Assembly: GCA_045128835.1 (NCBI GenBank)
Contig: JBGVRX010000026.1
Location: 1-64,000, forward strand
DNA: 64,000 nucleotides
Reading direction: 5' to 3'
Source: CALVUJ01 sp045128835
GTDB taxonomy: Bacteria > Bacillota_I > Bacilli_A > RFN20 > DUOF01
Below are positions 49,569 to 59,592 of this stretch, in pieces (positions within the stretch are counted from its first letter, which is position 1; every line of letters starts with the position of its first letter). The notes under the pieces were generated by a model. It saw nothing but the letters and a program-made list of their open reading frames with translations. It had not been told where the DNA came from and ran no database searches. Both the position numbers and the translations under genes were made by a program.

Positions 49569-50063
49569 CTAGAAACTTTCTATTTGATCATTATAAATAA
49601 CTAACGGTAAGAACTCTTTATCATTAATCATCTGAATAATTTCATCTTTACTAACTAGTTTAGCGTTCTTATTCTTACCTTTTTCATATCGTATATCACT
49701 TAAATCAAACTTTAACTTAAAGATAAACACATCACATATTTCAGGATATTTACAAGTGTCATTTACAACGCTAAATTTCTTCAACAAATTACTCGCATCT
49801 ACAGTTAGACCACTTTCTTCTTTAACTTCCCTTACAATAGCCATAAAAGAGTCTTCTTCTCCATCTACTCCTCCAGCGATTGGTTCATAAAAATTAGGAA
49901 ATATTTTCTTTGTTTCATCTCTTTGAAAAATCAAATATTTATCTTCACATTTAATCCAAGCATGTACAGATAAATGAAATTCTCCTTTTAACAAAAGAGA
50001 ATCTCTTTCTACTGTTTTATTTAAAGGATTTCTATCTTTATCATATAAAAACCATTTTTCCAT
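49569..50063 (-). CDS. Nudix hydrolase, YfcD/IPP-isomerase-like
   Basis: A 164-residue Nudix protein with a complete Nudix box, GGVDGEEDSFMAIVREVKEE followed by SGL (Gx5Ex7REUxEExGU). The preceding FHLSVHAWIKCEDKYLIFQR and FEPIAGG-like YEPIAGG resemble YfcD and isopentenyl-diphosphate isomerase-like hydrolases, but IPP isomerase activity is not implied. The substrate is unknown. I use ATG 50063 (MEKWFLYDKDRNPL), with GGTGAT just upstream. It starts 11 bp after tlyA and probably belongs to the recJ-relA-tlyA transcript. Confidence 0.88.
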   Translation of the reverse strand: MEKWFLYDKDRNPLNKTVERDSLLLKGEFHLSVHAWIKCEDKYLIFQRDETKKIFPNFYEPIAGGVDGEEDSFMAIVREVKEESGLTVDASNLLKKFSVVNDTCKYPEICDVFIFKLKFDLSDIRYEKGKNKNAKLVSKDEIIQMINDKEFLPLVIYNDQIESF

Positions 50064-50073
50064 AGAATCACCA

Positions 50074-50868
50074 TTATTTTTCAAAAGCTTTACTAATAAT
50101 TTCTTTGATGTTTTCATTATTAACATCAAATTTATTAAAACTAAATAACCCTAAATATTCAATATTACCTGATTTATCTCCTTTAATTGGAGAAAAATCC
50201 AATTTATTTAAATGTAAATCATACTTATTCGCAGCATCTATTACATTCTTTATTACTTGAAAATGAAGTTTAGGATTATTTACTACTCCATTCTTGTTAT
50301 GTTCCTTCTTACTAGTCTCAAATTGAGGTTTTATAAGAGTCATCATACATTTATCATTTTCAATAACTTTACTAGCATTTTCAAAGATATATGATAAAGA
50401 TATAAAAGAAACATCAACGACAATTAAGTCAATCTTATAACCTTTGAATTCTTCTATATTAATTGTCCTAAAATTAGTTTTTTCTAATGATACAACCTTA
50501 TCATTAACTCTTAACGAATCATGCAATTGGTTTTCTCCAACATCAAGAGCATACACCTTTTTCGCACCATTTTGTAAAGAACAATCAGTAAATCCTCCAG
50601 TACTTGCCCCTATATCTAAAACAGTTTTATCTTTTAAATCTAGATTGAAGACTTTAATAGCTTTTTCTAACTTTAAGCCACCTCTAGAAACATAAGGAAG
50701 ACTAACAGAAACAATTTCAATTTTAGCATTTTCATCTACTTTATGAGACGAATTATTTATAATAACACCGTTAACTTTAACATCATTACTCTCAATAGCG
50801 TTTTGAGCCTTATTTCTAGTTTCATAAAATCCCTTATTAACTAAAAATACATCTAATCTCTCTTTCAT
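50074..50868 (-). CDS. tlyA: TlyA family rRNA methyltransferase
   Basis: TlyA-type proteins 2'-O-methylate rRNA. The 264-residue protein has an N-terminal S4 domain (KERLDVFLVNKGFYETRNKA) and an FtsJ-like methyltransferase with the SAM motif VLDIGASTGGFTDCSLQNGA, DVGENQLHDSLR, DLIVVDVSFISL and LIKPQFE. It is YqxC of B. subtilis, which likewise lies near recN. Its ATG overlaps the relA stop codon by one base. Confidence 0.95.
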   Translation of the reverse strand: MKERLDVFLVNKGFYETRNKAQNAIESNDVKVNGVIINNSSHKVDENAKIEIVSVSLPYVSRGGLKLEKAIKVFNLDLKDKTVLDIGASTGGFTDCSLQNGAKKVYALDVGENQLHDSLRVNDKVVSLEKTNFRTINIEEFKGYKIDLIVVDVSFISLSYIFENASKVIENDKCMMTLIKPQFETSKKEHNKNGVVNNPKLHFQVIKNVIDAANKYDLHLNKLDFSPIKGDKSGNIEYLGLFSFNKFDVNNENIKEIISKAFEK

Positions 50869-53018
50869 TAGTTTCTAGCAGTCCTCTCTACTTCAAAGAC
50901 TCCTTTAATGTTCTTTAAAGAGTTTTCTACGCTTTGGTAATGTTCTCCATCTCTTACCATTATTGATAAGTGAACAGAAGCATTTAAGTTCTCTTTATGA
51001 GATACAGCATTTAACTCTAATGGAGTTATTTTTAATGTACTTAAAGTATTCATAATTTCAATTAATAAATTAGTTCTATCACTAGCTCTAATAATTAAAT
51101 CAACTTGATGTAATACATTGCTAATTACATTTGGATCCCATTCAACATCTATAAATCTAGAAGATAAATTTTTAAGAGTTGGACAGTTTGCTCTATGTAC
51201 TTTAACACCCTTACCCCTAGAAATATAACCTATAATAGGATCTCCTGGGATTGGGCAACAACATTGTGATAATTCTACTTTAATAGAGTCAATTCCTCTA
51301 ACCATTACCCCTTCACTATTAGACGCTTTAATATTAGGCTTTTTAAATTCAAATGTAGGCACATTTTTAGCAGTTTTCTTAGCTTTTACTTTTTCAATAA
51401 CGTTTATTGGGTTAACTGCTCTATTAGCCATAACTAAGTATAAATCTTCTACTTTATTTACGCCAAATTGTTGTAAGAAAGATACATCTTCAAATACTTC
51501 ATCAATATCTTTTTCGCTAACATTTCTATTTCTAGCTTCTTCTAAAAGTAAAGATTCTCCTCTATTAATTAATTCTTCTTTATTTTCAGTAGCGTTCTTC
51601 TTTTGCAATGCTTTTCTAATATAGTTTTTAGCATTACTAGTCTTTACAAATTGAAGCCAACCTTCACTTGGTACAGTATGTAATTTAGAAGTTTTAATTT
51701 CTACTATATCACCAGTTTTTAATTCAGTATTTATAGGAACCATTACACCATTTACTAAAGCTCCAACACAACTATGACCTACATTACTATGAATTCTATA
51801 AGCAAAATCAATTGGACATGCTCCAACTGGAAGTTCAATAACCTTACCTCTAGGAGACATTACATAAATACTAGATTCAAATACTTCTTTCTTTAAGTTC
51901 TCTACGTATTCTTCTTTATCTTTAGTTTCTTCATTTGCTTCAATAAATTCTCTAAAGAAGTGTAACTTTTCTTCTATTTCTTCTTTATTTCCTTTATCTC
52001 CTTCTTTATATTTCCAGTGCGCAGCAACTCCACTTTCAGCCCATTCATCCATCTTCTTAGTTCTTATTTGGATTTCATAAATATTACCATCATCTGCTAT
52101 TATACCTGTATGTAATGATTGATACATATTACTTTTAGGTACAGCAATATAATCTTTAAAACGCCCATTTATAGGCTTATATATTGCATGAATATATCCT
52201 AAAATCTCATAACAGTTAACATCTGTTTCTGTAATAATTCTTAAAGCTAACAAATCATATAATTCATCAAATTCAAGATGCTTTTTACTCATCTTTTTAT
52301 AAATACTATAAATCTCTTTAGGTCTACCTTTAATACTGTAGTAAGGGATATTGTGTTCATCAAGAAGTTTTTTGATTTTTTCAATCATTCCATCTACTTT
52401 ATTTTGTCTCTCTTCACTTCTTTGCTTTAACATATCTTGGATATATAAATATTTTTCTCTTTCTAAGTAATAAATTGAAGTATTTTCTAGGAAAGTTTTA
52501 ACTTTATGCATACCTAATCTGTGTGCAATTGGAGAGTAAACATCTAATGTTTCTTTAGCTACTTTAATTTGGAATTCTTCATCAAACAAATCCAAATATT
52601 TCATTAATTCTTGTTGCATTACTAGTCTAATGATTAATACGTTATAATCCTTAGCAAGCGCAACAAAAATCTTACGATAGTTTTCATTATCTATTAAATA
52701 ATTAGTCTTCTCTTTTACATTATCAATTCTTACTAATGCTTCAAGCATTACACTAGTATCTTCACCATATTCATTAGTTACATAGCTATAATTAATATTA
52801 TCTGTTTTTAGTAATAAACATGAAAGTAAACTTTCAATTGCCACATTATATTTAGTTAAATATAAAATAACATTATTAATATATTCTAAAGTATTAATCT
52901 TCTCTAAAAACACTTTGCTTGCATATTCTTTAGTAGATTCTTTATAACACTTTTCAAATAGTTTTATTTCATCTTCTTTTAAATACTTACTTATCTTATC
53001 AATTATTTGTTCATACAT
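50868..53018 (-). CDS. relA: RelA/SpoT family (p)ppGpp synthetase with dead hydrolase domain
   Basis: The stringent-response alarmone enzyme, 716 residues: HD-fold region (1-180), synthetase (about 220-360), TGS (about 395-455), helical and ACT domains. The synthetase is intact: IKGRPKEIYSIYKKM, DLLALRIIT, GRFKDYIAVPKSNMYQSLHT, EIQIRTKKMDEWAESGVAAH. The HD hydrolase motifs are gone: the usual LLHDVVED reads LLLKTDNI, KLADRLHNMRTL reads RLVMQQELMKYL, and the first metal histidine is Asn. It should make but not degrade (p)ppGpp, unusual for the single long Rel of Bacillota. Start ATG 53018 follows GGAGGGG. It overlaps recJ by 8 bp. Confidence 0.93.
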   Translation of the reverse strand: MYEQIIDKISKYLKEDEIKLFEKCYKESTKEYASKVFLEKINTLEYINNVILYLTKYNVAIESLLSCLLLKTDNINYSYVTNEYGEDTSVMLEALVRIDNVKEKTNYLIDNENYRKIFVALAKDYNVLIIRLVMQQELMKYLDLFDEEFQIKVAKETLDVYSPIAHRLGMHKVKTFLENTSIYYLEREKYLYIQDMLKQRSEERQNKVDGMIEKIKKLLDEHNIPYYSIKGRPKEIYSIYKKMSKKHLEFDELYDLLALRIITETDVNCYEILGYIHAIYKPINGRFKDYIAVPKSNMYQSLHTGIIADDGNIYEIQIRTKKMDEWAESGVAAHWKYKEGDKGNKEEIEEKLHFFREFIEANEETKDKEEYVENLKKEVFESSIYVMSPRGKVIELPVGACPIDFAYRIHSNVGHSCVGALVNGVMVPINTELKTGDIVEIKTSKLHTVPSEGWLQFVKTSNAKNYIRKALQKKNATENKEELINRGESLLLEEARNRNVSEKDIDEVFEDVSFLQQFGVNKVEDLYLVMANRAVNPINVIEKVKAKKTAKNVPTFEFKKPNIKASNSEGVMVRGIDSIKVELSQCCCPIPGDPIIGYISRGKGVKVHRANCPTLKNLSSRFIDVEWDPNVISNVLHQVDLIIRASDRTNLLIEIMNTLSTLKITPLELNAVSHKENLNASVHLSIMVRDGEHYQSVENSLKNIKGVFEVERTARN

Positions 53019-54603
53019 TATTAATCCCCTCCATACTAATGCATACACAAGACACTTTATTTTGATACATATTATTTGGTTCCAATCTAAATATCAAATC
53101 ATATTTATCTATATTTCTATCTAATTTATTAGCTAGATTAAATCCTACTAAACTAGCATCCTTAGAAATATTCATTAAAATGTGTTTCCCATCTTTACTT
53201 TTATTTATGAAATTAGCATCACATTCTTTAATAACAAATAAAGGCTTAGGATTTCCTTCTCCAAAAGGAGCTAACTTTAATAAATCTTCATAAGCTTTAT
53301 AAGTTAATTCTTCTTTTTCTACTTCAATTACTTCTAAAACTTGTTCTTCATATTCATAGTTAGCACAATCCTCTTCAATTTTAGCCACAAACGCCTCATA
53401 GTTCTCTCTCTTTATAGTAAGACCTGCAGCGCCTTTATGACCACCAAATTGCTCTATATAACCGTTTTTTTCTAATATTTCAATAATATTAACTTCATCT
53501 ATAGATCTGGCACTACCTTTATAATATTGTTTTGTTTCATCAAGCGAGAATACAATTGAAGGTAGTTTATATTTATTTGTAAATCTAGCAGCGATAATAC
53601 CGTTAATTCCTTCAAGCATATTATCGCTTCTCTCTACGATAATTTTACTTGTATAACTACCTTTATCTAAAGAAATAAAACCATCCTCAGTCATTTTCTT
53701 TCTCTCTTCGTTGGTCTTTTCAATAAATGTAGCACCTTTTTTTATTTCTTCTACATTATCACTAGTCAAGAAATTAACTAATCTATTCGCAGTATTCCCT
53801 TTACATATTCTACCTACAGAATTAAGTTTAGGTATAACTACCATTCCTAACGTATTCTCATCGTACTTTTTATTATCACTATTCAAATAGTTAATAGCCT
53901 TATATTTCTTTGTATTCAAATAATTAATAGCTTTAGTAGCCAATAATTTGTTTTGTTCAACTAAAGGCATTACATCTGCAATTGTAGCAATTCCTGCTAA
54001 TGCCATACAAACTTCATCCTCACTTGCTAATAAGGCTTTAGATACAAAATAACAAATACTGGCAGCACACATATTATATTCAGTAAAATCAGAATATTCT
54101 GGGTGAAGCAATAAATCAAAGTTAGGATATGTTTCATCTTTTTGGTGATGATCCAACACCAAAACATCCATACCTAAACTTTTAGCATCATCTATTGATT
54201 CAAAGGCTTTAATTCCATTATCTACACATATAAGCAATGAATATCCTTTTTCACTCATTTGTTTCACTATTTTGCTCGATAATCCATATCCATCTTCATA
54301 TCTATTAGGGACATAATATCCTACATCATAATTCATTAATTTAAATGTGCGATATAAAATAGAAACAGCGCAAATACCATCTGCATCATAATCTCCATAT
54401 ATAGCAATTTTCTTATTATCACTCATCGCTTTTAAGATAACACTAATAACTTTATCCATATCTTTATATTTATAAGATTCATTTTCAATAATTTTATTTG
54501 TGAAAGATATATTTCTATTCACCATAACTTTAGCGGCAAGAGAGGTAATATGGTGTTTCTTTATTAATTCTTCATATTTATCTACATTTAACACCTTATA
54601 CAT
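53011..54603 (-). CDS. recJ: Single-stranded-DNA exonuclease RecJ
   Basis: RecJ degrades single-stranded DNA 5' to 3' in repair. The 530-residue protein has the DHH phosphoesterase motifs: IYGDYDADGICA, LLICVDNGI, VLVLDHHQKDE, and LAGIATIADVMP, then the DHHA1 domain with GGHKGAAGLTI and an OB-fold. It is a little shorter than most RecJ proteins. The gene order secDF-recJ-relA matches B. subtilis (apt is missing between recJ and relA). TGTTATAGT at 54621-54629 on the - strand could be an extended -10 promoter for the recJ-relA-tlyA-nudix transcript. Confidence 0.94.
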   Translation of the reverse strand: MYKVLNVDKYEELIKKHHITSLAAKVMVNRNISFTNKIIENESYKYKDMDKVISVILKAMSDNKKIAIYGDYDADGICAVSILYRTFKLMNYDVGYYVPNRYEDGYGLSSKIVKQMSEKGYSLLICVDNGIKAFESIDDAKSLGMDVLVLDHHQKDETYPNFDLLLHPEYSDFTEYNMCAASICYFVSKALLASEDEVCMALAGIATIADVMPLVEQNKLLATKAINYLNTKKYKAINYLNSDNKKYDENTLGMVVIPKLNSVGRICKGNTANRLVNFLTSDNVEEIKKGATFIEKTNEERKKMTEDGFISLDKGSYTSKIIVERSDNMLEGINGIIAARFTNKYKLPSIVFSLDETKQYYKGSARSIDEVNIIEILEKNGYIEQFGGHKGAAGLTIKRENYEAFVAKIEEDCANYEYEEQVLEVIEVEKEELTYKAYEDLLKLAPFGEGNPKPLFVIKECDANFINKSKDGKHILMNISKDASLVGFNLANKLDRNIDKYDLIFRLEPNNMYQNKVSCVCISMEGINNV

Positions 54604-54673
54604 ATATTTACTTCCCCCAAACTATAACACCTTAATTTTAAAGTATTTTACATATAAATTAAAGTTAATTTAC

Positions 54674-54703
54674 AATAAAAAATGAGAACTATATGTTCTC
54701 ATT
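54674..54703 (-). terminator. Rho-independent terminator of secDF
   Basis: On the - strand AATGAGAAC pairs with GTTCTCATT (54703-54695 with 54689-54681), loop ATATA, followed by Ts. Confidence 0.9.
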
Positions 54704-54708
54704 TAATT

Positions 54709-57042
54709 TTAGTCATTTATACCAACAAATGTTTGTTCTTCTGTGTCTTTGAAGAAACGTCTATTTTTCTTTGATTTGAATTCTCTTTTCTTTCTGTCGC
54801 TTAATTTTTCAATTGCTAACCAAGTTCTGCTTGCTAAGATAGTTGAGTTAACAAATCCGAAGATTGTTCCAACAATTAAAGTTAAATAGAAACTATAGTT
54901 TGCTGCTGTAGAGAATGCTAATAGAACGATTGAGATACCAACTACTACTGCAGAAGAAATAATCATTCTTGGAAGAGTTGAATTGATAGCTTTACGAATT
55001 GCTTCATATCTTTCTTCGTTTGATAAATATTTTTTAGTAGTACCACTTAATAATTCTTTTAACTTATTAAATACAACAACAAGAGTATTTAAGCCAAACA
55101 CAGAAATTGCAAAGATAGCTATAACAACATCACTACCAATTTTAATACGAGTTAATCCGAAGAATAATGCAGTTAATAAGATAGTAGCTGCTGTAGATGC
55201 AACTGCTGCAACAGCATAAGTGTAACGATATTTAACTGCTAAGTAGATAGCAACTAACACTAATGCTAAACTTATAGTATTTAACGCAGCTGTTGTAGAA
55301 ACAAGTGCAGATTTAGGATTAATATCATTGATATATAATTCATATCTTTCATCATATTCCTTGTTTTCTCCAAATGTTTCAATAACTTTATTAGTTAATT
55401 CTGTTTCTTGTTCTGCAACTGAAGCATCAGTTGTAACTGTAACTTTATACTTCTTTACGCCTGAATCTTCAAATGTAGATGTTTCAATACCAGTTAATTC
55501 GATATTTAACTCACCTTCATCAAAGAATCTCATAATGTGTTCGTTATCTGTGAAATATTCTTGAGTTGAAACGATTGTTATACTACTGTTTTCTTTAATT
55601 GTCTTATTGTAATTAAATAATGATCCTGTAGCTAATTGGAACACTAACATAACGATAAGAGATAATGCTACAAATGCACCACTACCAATGAAGTATTTTT
55701 TAGTATTCTTTAATAAATCTGCATTTGCATTTTTAGAAGTTGTATATGCTTCTTTATTTTCAATATAAGCTTTTTTAGCACCAAATGCTGTTGGCTTATT
55801 AGAAAGTTTAGCGTAGTAAGATAAAATTAATCTAGTCAATATTGGCATTACAACAAGTGTAGAAACACTAGATAAAGCTAACATAGTAGAGAAACTACCA
55901 ACGCTGCTACCGAAGAAGAACATTACAATTGCCATGATAGTAATTACAACATTTGAATCAACGATAGAGTGAACTGATTTCTTATATCCTTCTTTGAACG
56001 CTCTAACAACATTTTTACCATTGTAAATTTCTATATTAGTTCTTTCAAATAATACGATAATTGCATCAATTGCAAGACCTAATGCTACTATTAATGCTGC
56101 GATTGCTTGTTGATTTACAATTCCTTTAAATGCAACAAATAATGTTACAGTTAAGAATACATCGAATAATAAGATTGCTGAAGCAACTAAACCGCCTAAT
56201 TTATAGTTAACACTTAAGAAAACTACTACTAATACTAATGCAACTAAACTAGCAATTAAAACTTTAGTATATGCACTTTGAGCCTCATTAACTTCAAGAG
56301 AAGAAATTTGAACTATTTTTAATTCATAATCTAAAGTACCAGAGTTAATTAAATCTACTGTAGATTGTGCAACACTCTTAGAGAATTGTCCTGTTACAGT
56401 AATTGTATCTGTATCTAATTTTTCAGAAACTGTAGCGTTATAAATAATTTTCTTTGCAACACTAGCATCAGTTTCTAAGTTAGCGTAATCATCGCCTTCT
56501 TCATAGCCTAACCAAACAACTAAGTGAGTATCGCTCATAGAACTAACGCTTTCAGTAATTTCACTTAATAATTCAGTATTTTTAATATTAAGAAGAATGA
56601 TAGGATAACCATCAGCACTTAATTCACTACTTAAAGTAGCACCTACATCTTTTAATATTTCTTCACCTGTAGCTAATAAATTGTTTTCAAAATCACGGAA
56701 AGATATTTCAGCATTATTTTCAATAATACTACGAATATCATCAGCAATGATTTGGTTTGAAGCACTTACAGTTACACGAACGTATTTATCTCCCTCAACA
56801 CTAACGATAGGATCGATAGTATTAGCGATATCTAATCTTTTTTCAATACCTTCTGCTGCTGTTTTTGCTAGATTTTTATTTGACATATCTTCATCTTCTG
56901 TAGTTATTTCATAAAGGATATCGAATCCACCATTGAACTCCATTCCTGTTTTGCTGTTATTTTTAATACTTGGAGCGCCAAAAGCAATAACCGCAAATAA
57001 AGTAACTAAGATAATTACAAATGAAAACACTCTTTTTTTCAT
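54709..57042 (-). CDS. secDF: SecDF protein translocase accessory subunit
   Basis: SecDF uses the proton gradient to help Sec export. The 777-residue protein is a natural SecD-SecF fusion as in Bacillus, with twelve expected membrane helices and two large external loops. SecD part: FNGGFDILYEI, TVTGQFSKSVAQSTVDLINSG (usual LxGx motif), ALGLAIDAIIVLFERTNIE. SecF part: KIGSDVVIAIFAISVFGLNTLVVVFNKLKE, with GLNT where canonical SecF has a SINDT-like motif. Charged residues of the D1/D4-type motif (LAIDA) are kept. ATG 57042 follows GAGGGGGAG. Codons are biased to C endings. Confidence 0.93.
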   Translation of the reverse strand: MKKRVFSFVIILVTLFAVIAFGAPSIKNNSKTGMEFNGGFDILYEITTEDEDMSNKNLAKTAAEGIEKRLDIANTIDPIVSVEGDKYVRVTVSASNQIIADDIRSIIENNAEISFRDFENNLLATGEEILKDVGATLSSELSADGYPIILLNIKNTELLSEITESVSSMSDTHLVVWLGYEEGDDYANLETDASVAKKIIYNATVSEKLDTDTITVTGQFSKSVAQSTVDLINSGTLDYELKIVQISSLEVNEAQSAYTKVLIASLVALVLVVVFLSVNYKLGGLVASAILLFDVFLTVTLFVAFKGIVNQQAIAALIVALGLAIDAIIVLFERTNIEIYNGKNVVRAFKEGYKKSVHSIVDSNVVITIMAIVMFFFGSSVGSFSTMLALSSVSTLVVMPILTRLILSYYAKLSNKPTAFGAKKAYIENKEAYTTSKNANADLLKNTKKYFIGSGAFVALSLIVMLVFQLATGSLFNYNKTIKENSSITIVSTQEYFTDNEHIMRFFDEGELNIELTGIETSTFEDSGVKKYKVTVTTDASVAEQETELTNKVIETFGENKEYDERYELYINDINPKSALVSTTAALNTISLALVLVAIYLAVKYRYTYAVAAVASTAATILLTALFFGLTRIKIGSDVVIAIFAISVFGLNTLVVVFNKLKELLSGTTKKYLSNEERYEAIRKAINSTLPRMIISSAVVVGISIVLLAFSTAANYSFYLTLIVGTIFGFVNSTILASRTWLAIEKLSDRKKREFKSKKNRRFFKDTEEQTFVGIND

Positions 57043-57179
57043 TTTACTCCCCCTCAACAATTGTTCTAAAACTGCATAATAAAACATTTATTTTAATATC
57101 TAGCAATATTAAACAATATTACATGCCCTTATACTTTATCAAATTATAGGAACTTAATCAATAAGAAAGGTGGAATTTT

Positions 57180-58490
57180 ATGCTAAAAAAGAAAATTATC
57201 AAATCAACTTTAAGTCTTTTATTTGTAGGCTTTATTACAAAGATTTTATCAACTCTAGGAAGGATTTCTACTGCTAGAACAATCGGCCAAGAAAGTATGG
57301 GCATTTATATGCTTGTTATGCCTACTGCAGTTTTCTTTATCAATATAATTCAATTAAGTTTACCTACTTGTATAAATAAGTTAATTGCCCAAAATCCAAG
57401 CAAGACAAAAAACATTATTATAACCTCTTCTATTATATCTCTAATCATTAATAGCATTTTTATGATTCTTATTATTTCATTCTCACCTTTCATAGCAAAT
57501 AACATTTTAAAAAACGAAAAAACACTATACGCAATTAACGCATTAGCCTTATTAATTCCTTTAATAAGTTTAGGAGGACTAATAAAAGGCTATTATGCCG
57601 GTATTGGAAAAATAGAAATAACAGCCTATTCTCAAATAAGCGAAGAAATAGCAAGAATCGCTTTTATTCTCTTATTTGGAGGCTATTTCTTAAAGGGTGG
57701 TGAAATGTATGGAGCTTATGCTGCCATTTTAAGTTTATGTGTAGGAGAAGTCTTTTCTTTAACCCATATGATTATTTCTTTAAAAAACTTAAAATCAAAA
57801 ACAAAAAAACTCTTCTTTGGAATTCTTAATGAAGAACATTTAGAAACTAAAGATATTCTAAGCATGTCTTTACCTTTAACTGGTGGTAAGTTTATAGGAT
57901 CCATCGCATACATGCTAGAACCGATAATTATTACAAATGTATTATTAAATGTAGGAATGAGTAATGATTTAATAACTTTAGAATACGGAATATTGTCTGG
58001 CTATGCTATGCCTCTACTATTAATGCCTGGTTTCTTTGCTAATGCCTTTGGAAGGGTTTTACTTCAACCTATGACAACAGCAATAGCTAACAATAATAAA
58101 AAAGAGGCAAAAAAATTATTTGCCTCATTATCTTTAATATCTTTAATAGTTGGAGCCATATTCTCTATAATAATGTTTTTATTCCCTAGTCAATTAATGA
58201 ATTTATTATATGGAAATAGTGATGGATCAATTTATGTTAGAATATTCTCTATTCCCTTTATTTTATATTATCTAGAATCTCCTTTTATAAGCGCTATGAC
58301 TGCATTAGGCAAAACTAAACAAATCATGTTTTATGATGTCTTAGCATCTGCACTTAGAATATGTTTACTATTTATTCTATTACCTACTCTTAAAATGTTT
58401 GGAGTGGCCATAGCAACTTCTTTATCTTTTATAATGGTAGTAATAATATTTGGATTTATTATTACTAAAGAATTAAAAATAAAAAACTAA
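57180..58490 (+). CDS. spoVB: SpoVB-type MOP superfamily flippase
   Basis: A 436-residue polytopic protein with 12 or more membrane helices of the MATE/MurJ/Wzx (MOP) superfamily. TARTIGQESMGIYMLVMPTA, LPTCINKLIAQ and GLIKGYYAGIGKIEITAYSQ closely follow SpoVB and its paralogues, which act in spore cortex peptidoglycan synthesis. Position between yrbG-like and secDF genes is as for spoVB in B. subtilis, which favours SpoVB over a general lipid flippase. AAAGGTGG precedes the ATG. It is on the + strand, opposite to its neighbours. Confidence 0.82.
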   Translation: MLKKKIIKSTLSLLFVGFITKILSTLGRISTARTIGQESMGIYMLVMPTAVFFINIIQLSLPTCINKLIAQNPSKTKNIIITSSIISLIINSIFMILIISFSPFIANNILKNEKTLYAINALALLIPLISLGGLIKGYYAGIGKIEITAYSQISEEIARIAFILLFGGYFLKGGEMYGAYAAILSLCVGEVFSLTHMIISLKNLKSKTKKLFFGILNEEHLETKDILSMSLPLTGGKFIGSIAYMLEPIIITNVLLNVGMSNDLITLEYGILSGYAMPLLLMPGFFANAFGRVLLQPMTTAIANNNKKEAKKLFASLSLISLIVGAIFSIIMFLFPSQLMNLLYGNSDGSIYVRIFSIPFILYYLESPFISAMTALGKTKQIMFYDVLASALRICLLFILLPTLKMFGVAIATSLSFIMVVIIFGFIITKELKIKN

Positions 58491-58874
58491 TTATTTCTTC
58501 TTAGAACCTTTAGTGTTTTTAGTAATAGCTAAATGCATCTTTTGAGCAGTATTTAAACCAAACACTTCAGTATCTTCTTTATAGAAACGTTTCATATAAG
58601 TCATAACAAAATTATGGAAACTACCACCAATTACATTTTTATGACTTCCTTTAATAACATCATTAAAATAATTCGCAGCATTCATAGAGTCATTTTTATA
58701 TGTCCCAAAACGATACTCCTCATCTAAATCATATTTCTCATTAGTAACCCTAACTAGTTCAGTAAACAATCTTACCAATTCACTATTTTCCTTATTAATT
58801 TGCAAGACTTCATCTAAAATGTAAACAATTTCTTCTTTACCATTACTTGTTCTAATAATTACCATCTTATCCAT
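58491..58874 (-). CDS. Hypothetical protein, paralogue A of an unknown family
   Basis: A 127-residue soluble protein starting MDKMVIIRTSNGKEEIVYIL and ending in a Lys-rich tail, with GGSFHNFVMTYMKRF in the second half. It resembles the protein encoded at 59947-60369 (KIAVVRT...YYILHESI; GSYFSFLVYFARS; basic KPKK tail), so the two look like paralogues flanking the DUF421 and YrzE-like genes. Function unknown. GGTGAT lies before the ATG at 58874. The 3' end abuts the convergent spoVB gene. Confidence 0.6.
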   Translation of the reverse strand: MDKMVIIRTSNGKEEIVYILDEVLQINKENSELVRLFTELVRVTNEKYDLDEEYRFGTYKNDSMNAANYFNDVIKGSHKNVIGGSFHNFVMTYMKRFYKEDTEVFGLNTAQKMHLAITKNTKGSKKK

Positions 58875-58892
58875 TTCAATCACCTAAATTAA

Positions 58893-59549
58893 TTATACCT
58901 TATTTTTTCTTTCTTTTTCAATAATAAACAAAGATTCATCCACACTAAAAAAACACATAAAGATTTCTTTCTCATCTTTATATCCTTTTTTATTCAATTC
59001 CTTAATCAACCAATTCCTATCCTTATTCAATATCTCTAATACCTTTTCATCAATAATACCATCTTTAATCAAAGAAAAAGGAACTTTAGAGTTATCTTTA
59101 TCCTTCTCTATAACACTTAAAGTGCCATTACTCTCTAAAATAGCAAACTTAACATTGATAACACTATCAATACCATTAATCCTTAATTGTTCCATCAAAT
59201 CATCAATATTATATCTTAGTTTCTTCATTATCTTGATATCAACATTACCATCATTAATTACAATCGTAGGATTCTCTTCAATTAACTTTCGAACCTTATT
59301 ACTCTTTAAAACAATATAGGAACTAACAACCTGCATCAAACAAATTACTATTATAGGTATCAAAACCTTCATAATATCATCATGAGGTTCTTCAATCGAT
59401 AAAGAAAATAGTTCTGATATAACAAAGAAAATTACAATATCAAAAGAATTTAATTGTCCCAATTCCCTCTTACCCATTATCTTTAAGATAACAATCGTTA
59501 CTATGATAAATAAAATAGTCTTACCAATAATAAGCAAATAATCATTCAT
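58893..59549 (-). CDS. DUF421 (YetF/YrbG-like) membrane protein
   Basis: A 218-residue protein with three N-terminal membrane helices and a cytoplasmic C-terminal domain. ILKIMGKRELGQLNSFDIVIFFVISELFSLSI is the DUF421 core, and the C-terminal YNIDDLMEQLRINGIDSVIN...FAILESNGTLSVI is the family's second conserved region. B. subtilis YrbG, same family, lies beside yrzE and spoVB exactly as here. Function is not established. ATG 59549 follows AGGAAG. Confidence 0.88.
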   Translation of the reverse strand: MNDYLLIIGKTILFIIVTIVILKIMGKRELGQLNSFDIVIFFVISELFSLSIEEPHDDIMKVLIPIIVICLMQVVSSYIVLKSNKVRKLIEENPTIVINDGNVDIKIMKKLRYNIDDLMEQLRINGIDSVINVKFAILESNGTLSVIEKDKDNSKVPFSLIKDGIIDEKVLEILNKDRNWLIKELNKKGYKDEKEIFMCFFSVDESLFIIEKERKNKV

Positions 59550-59592
59550 AAAGACAATCTTCCTTTCATACATTTAACTAGGAGGAAACACA

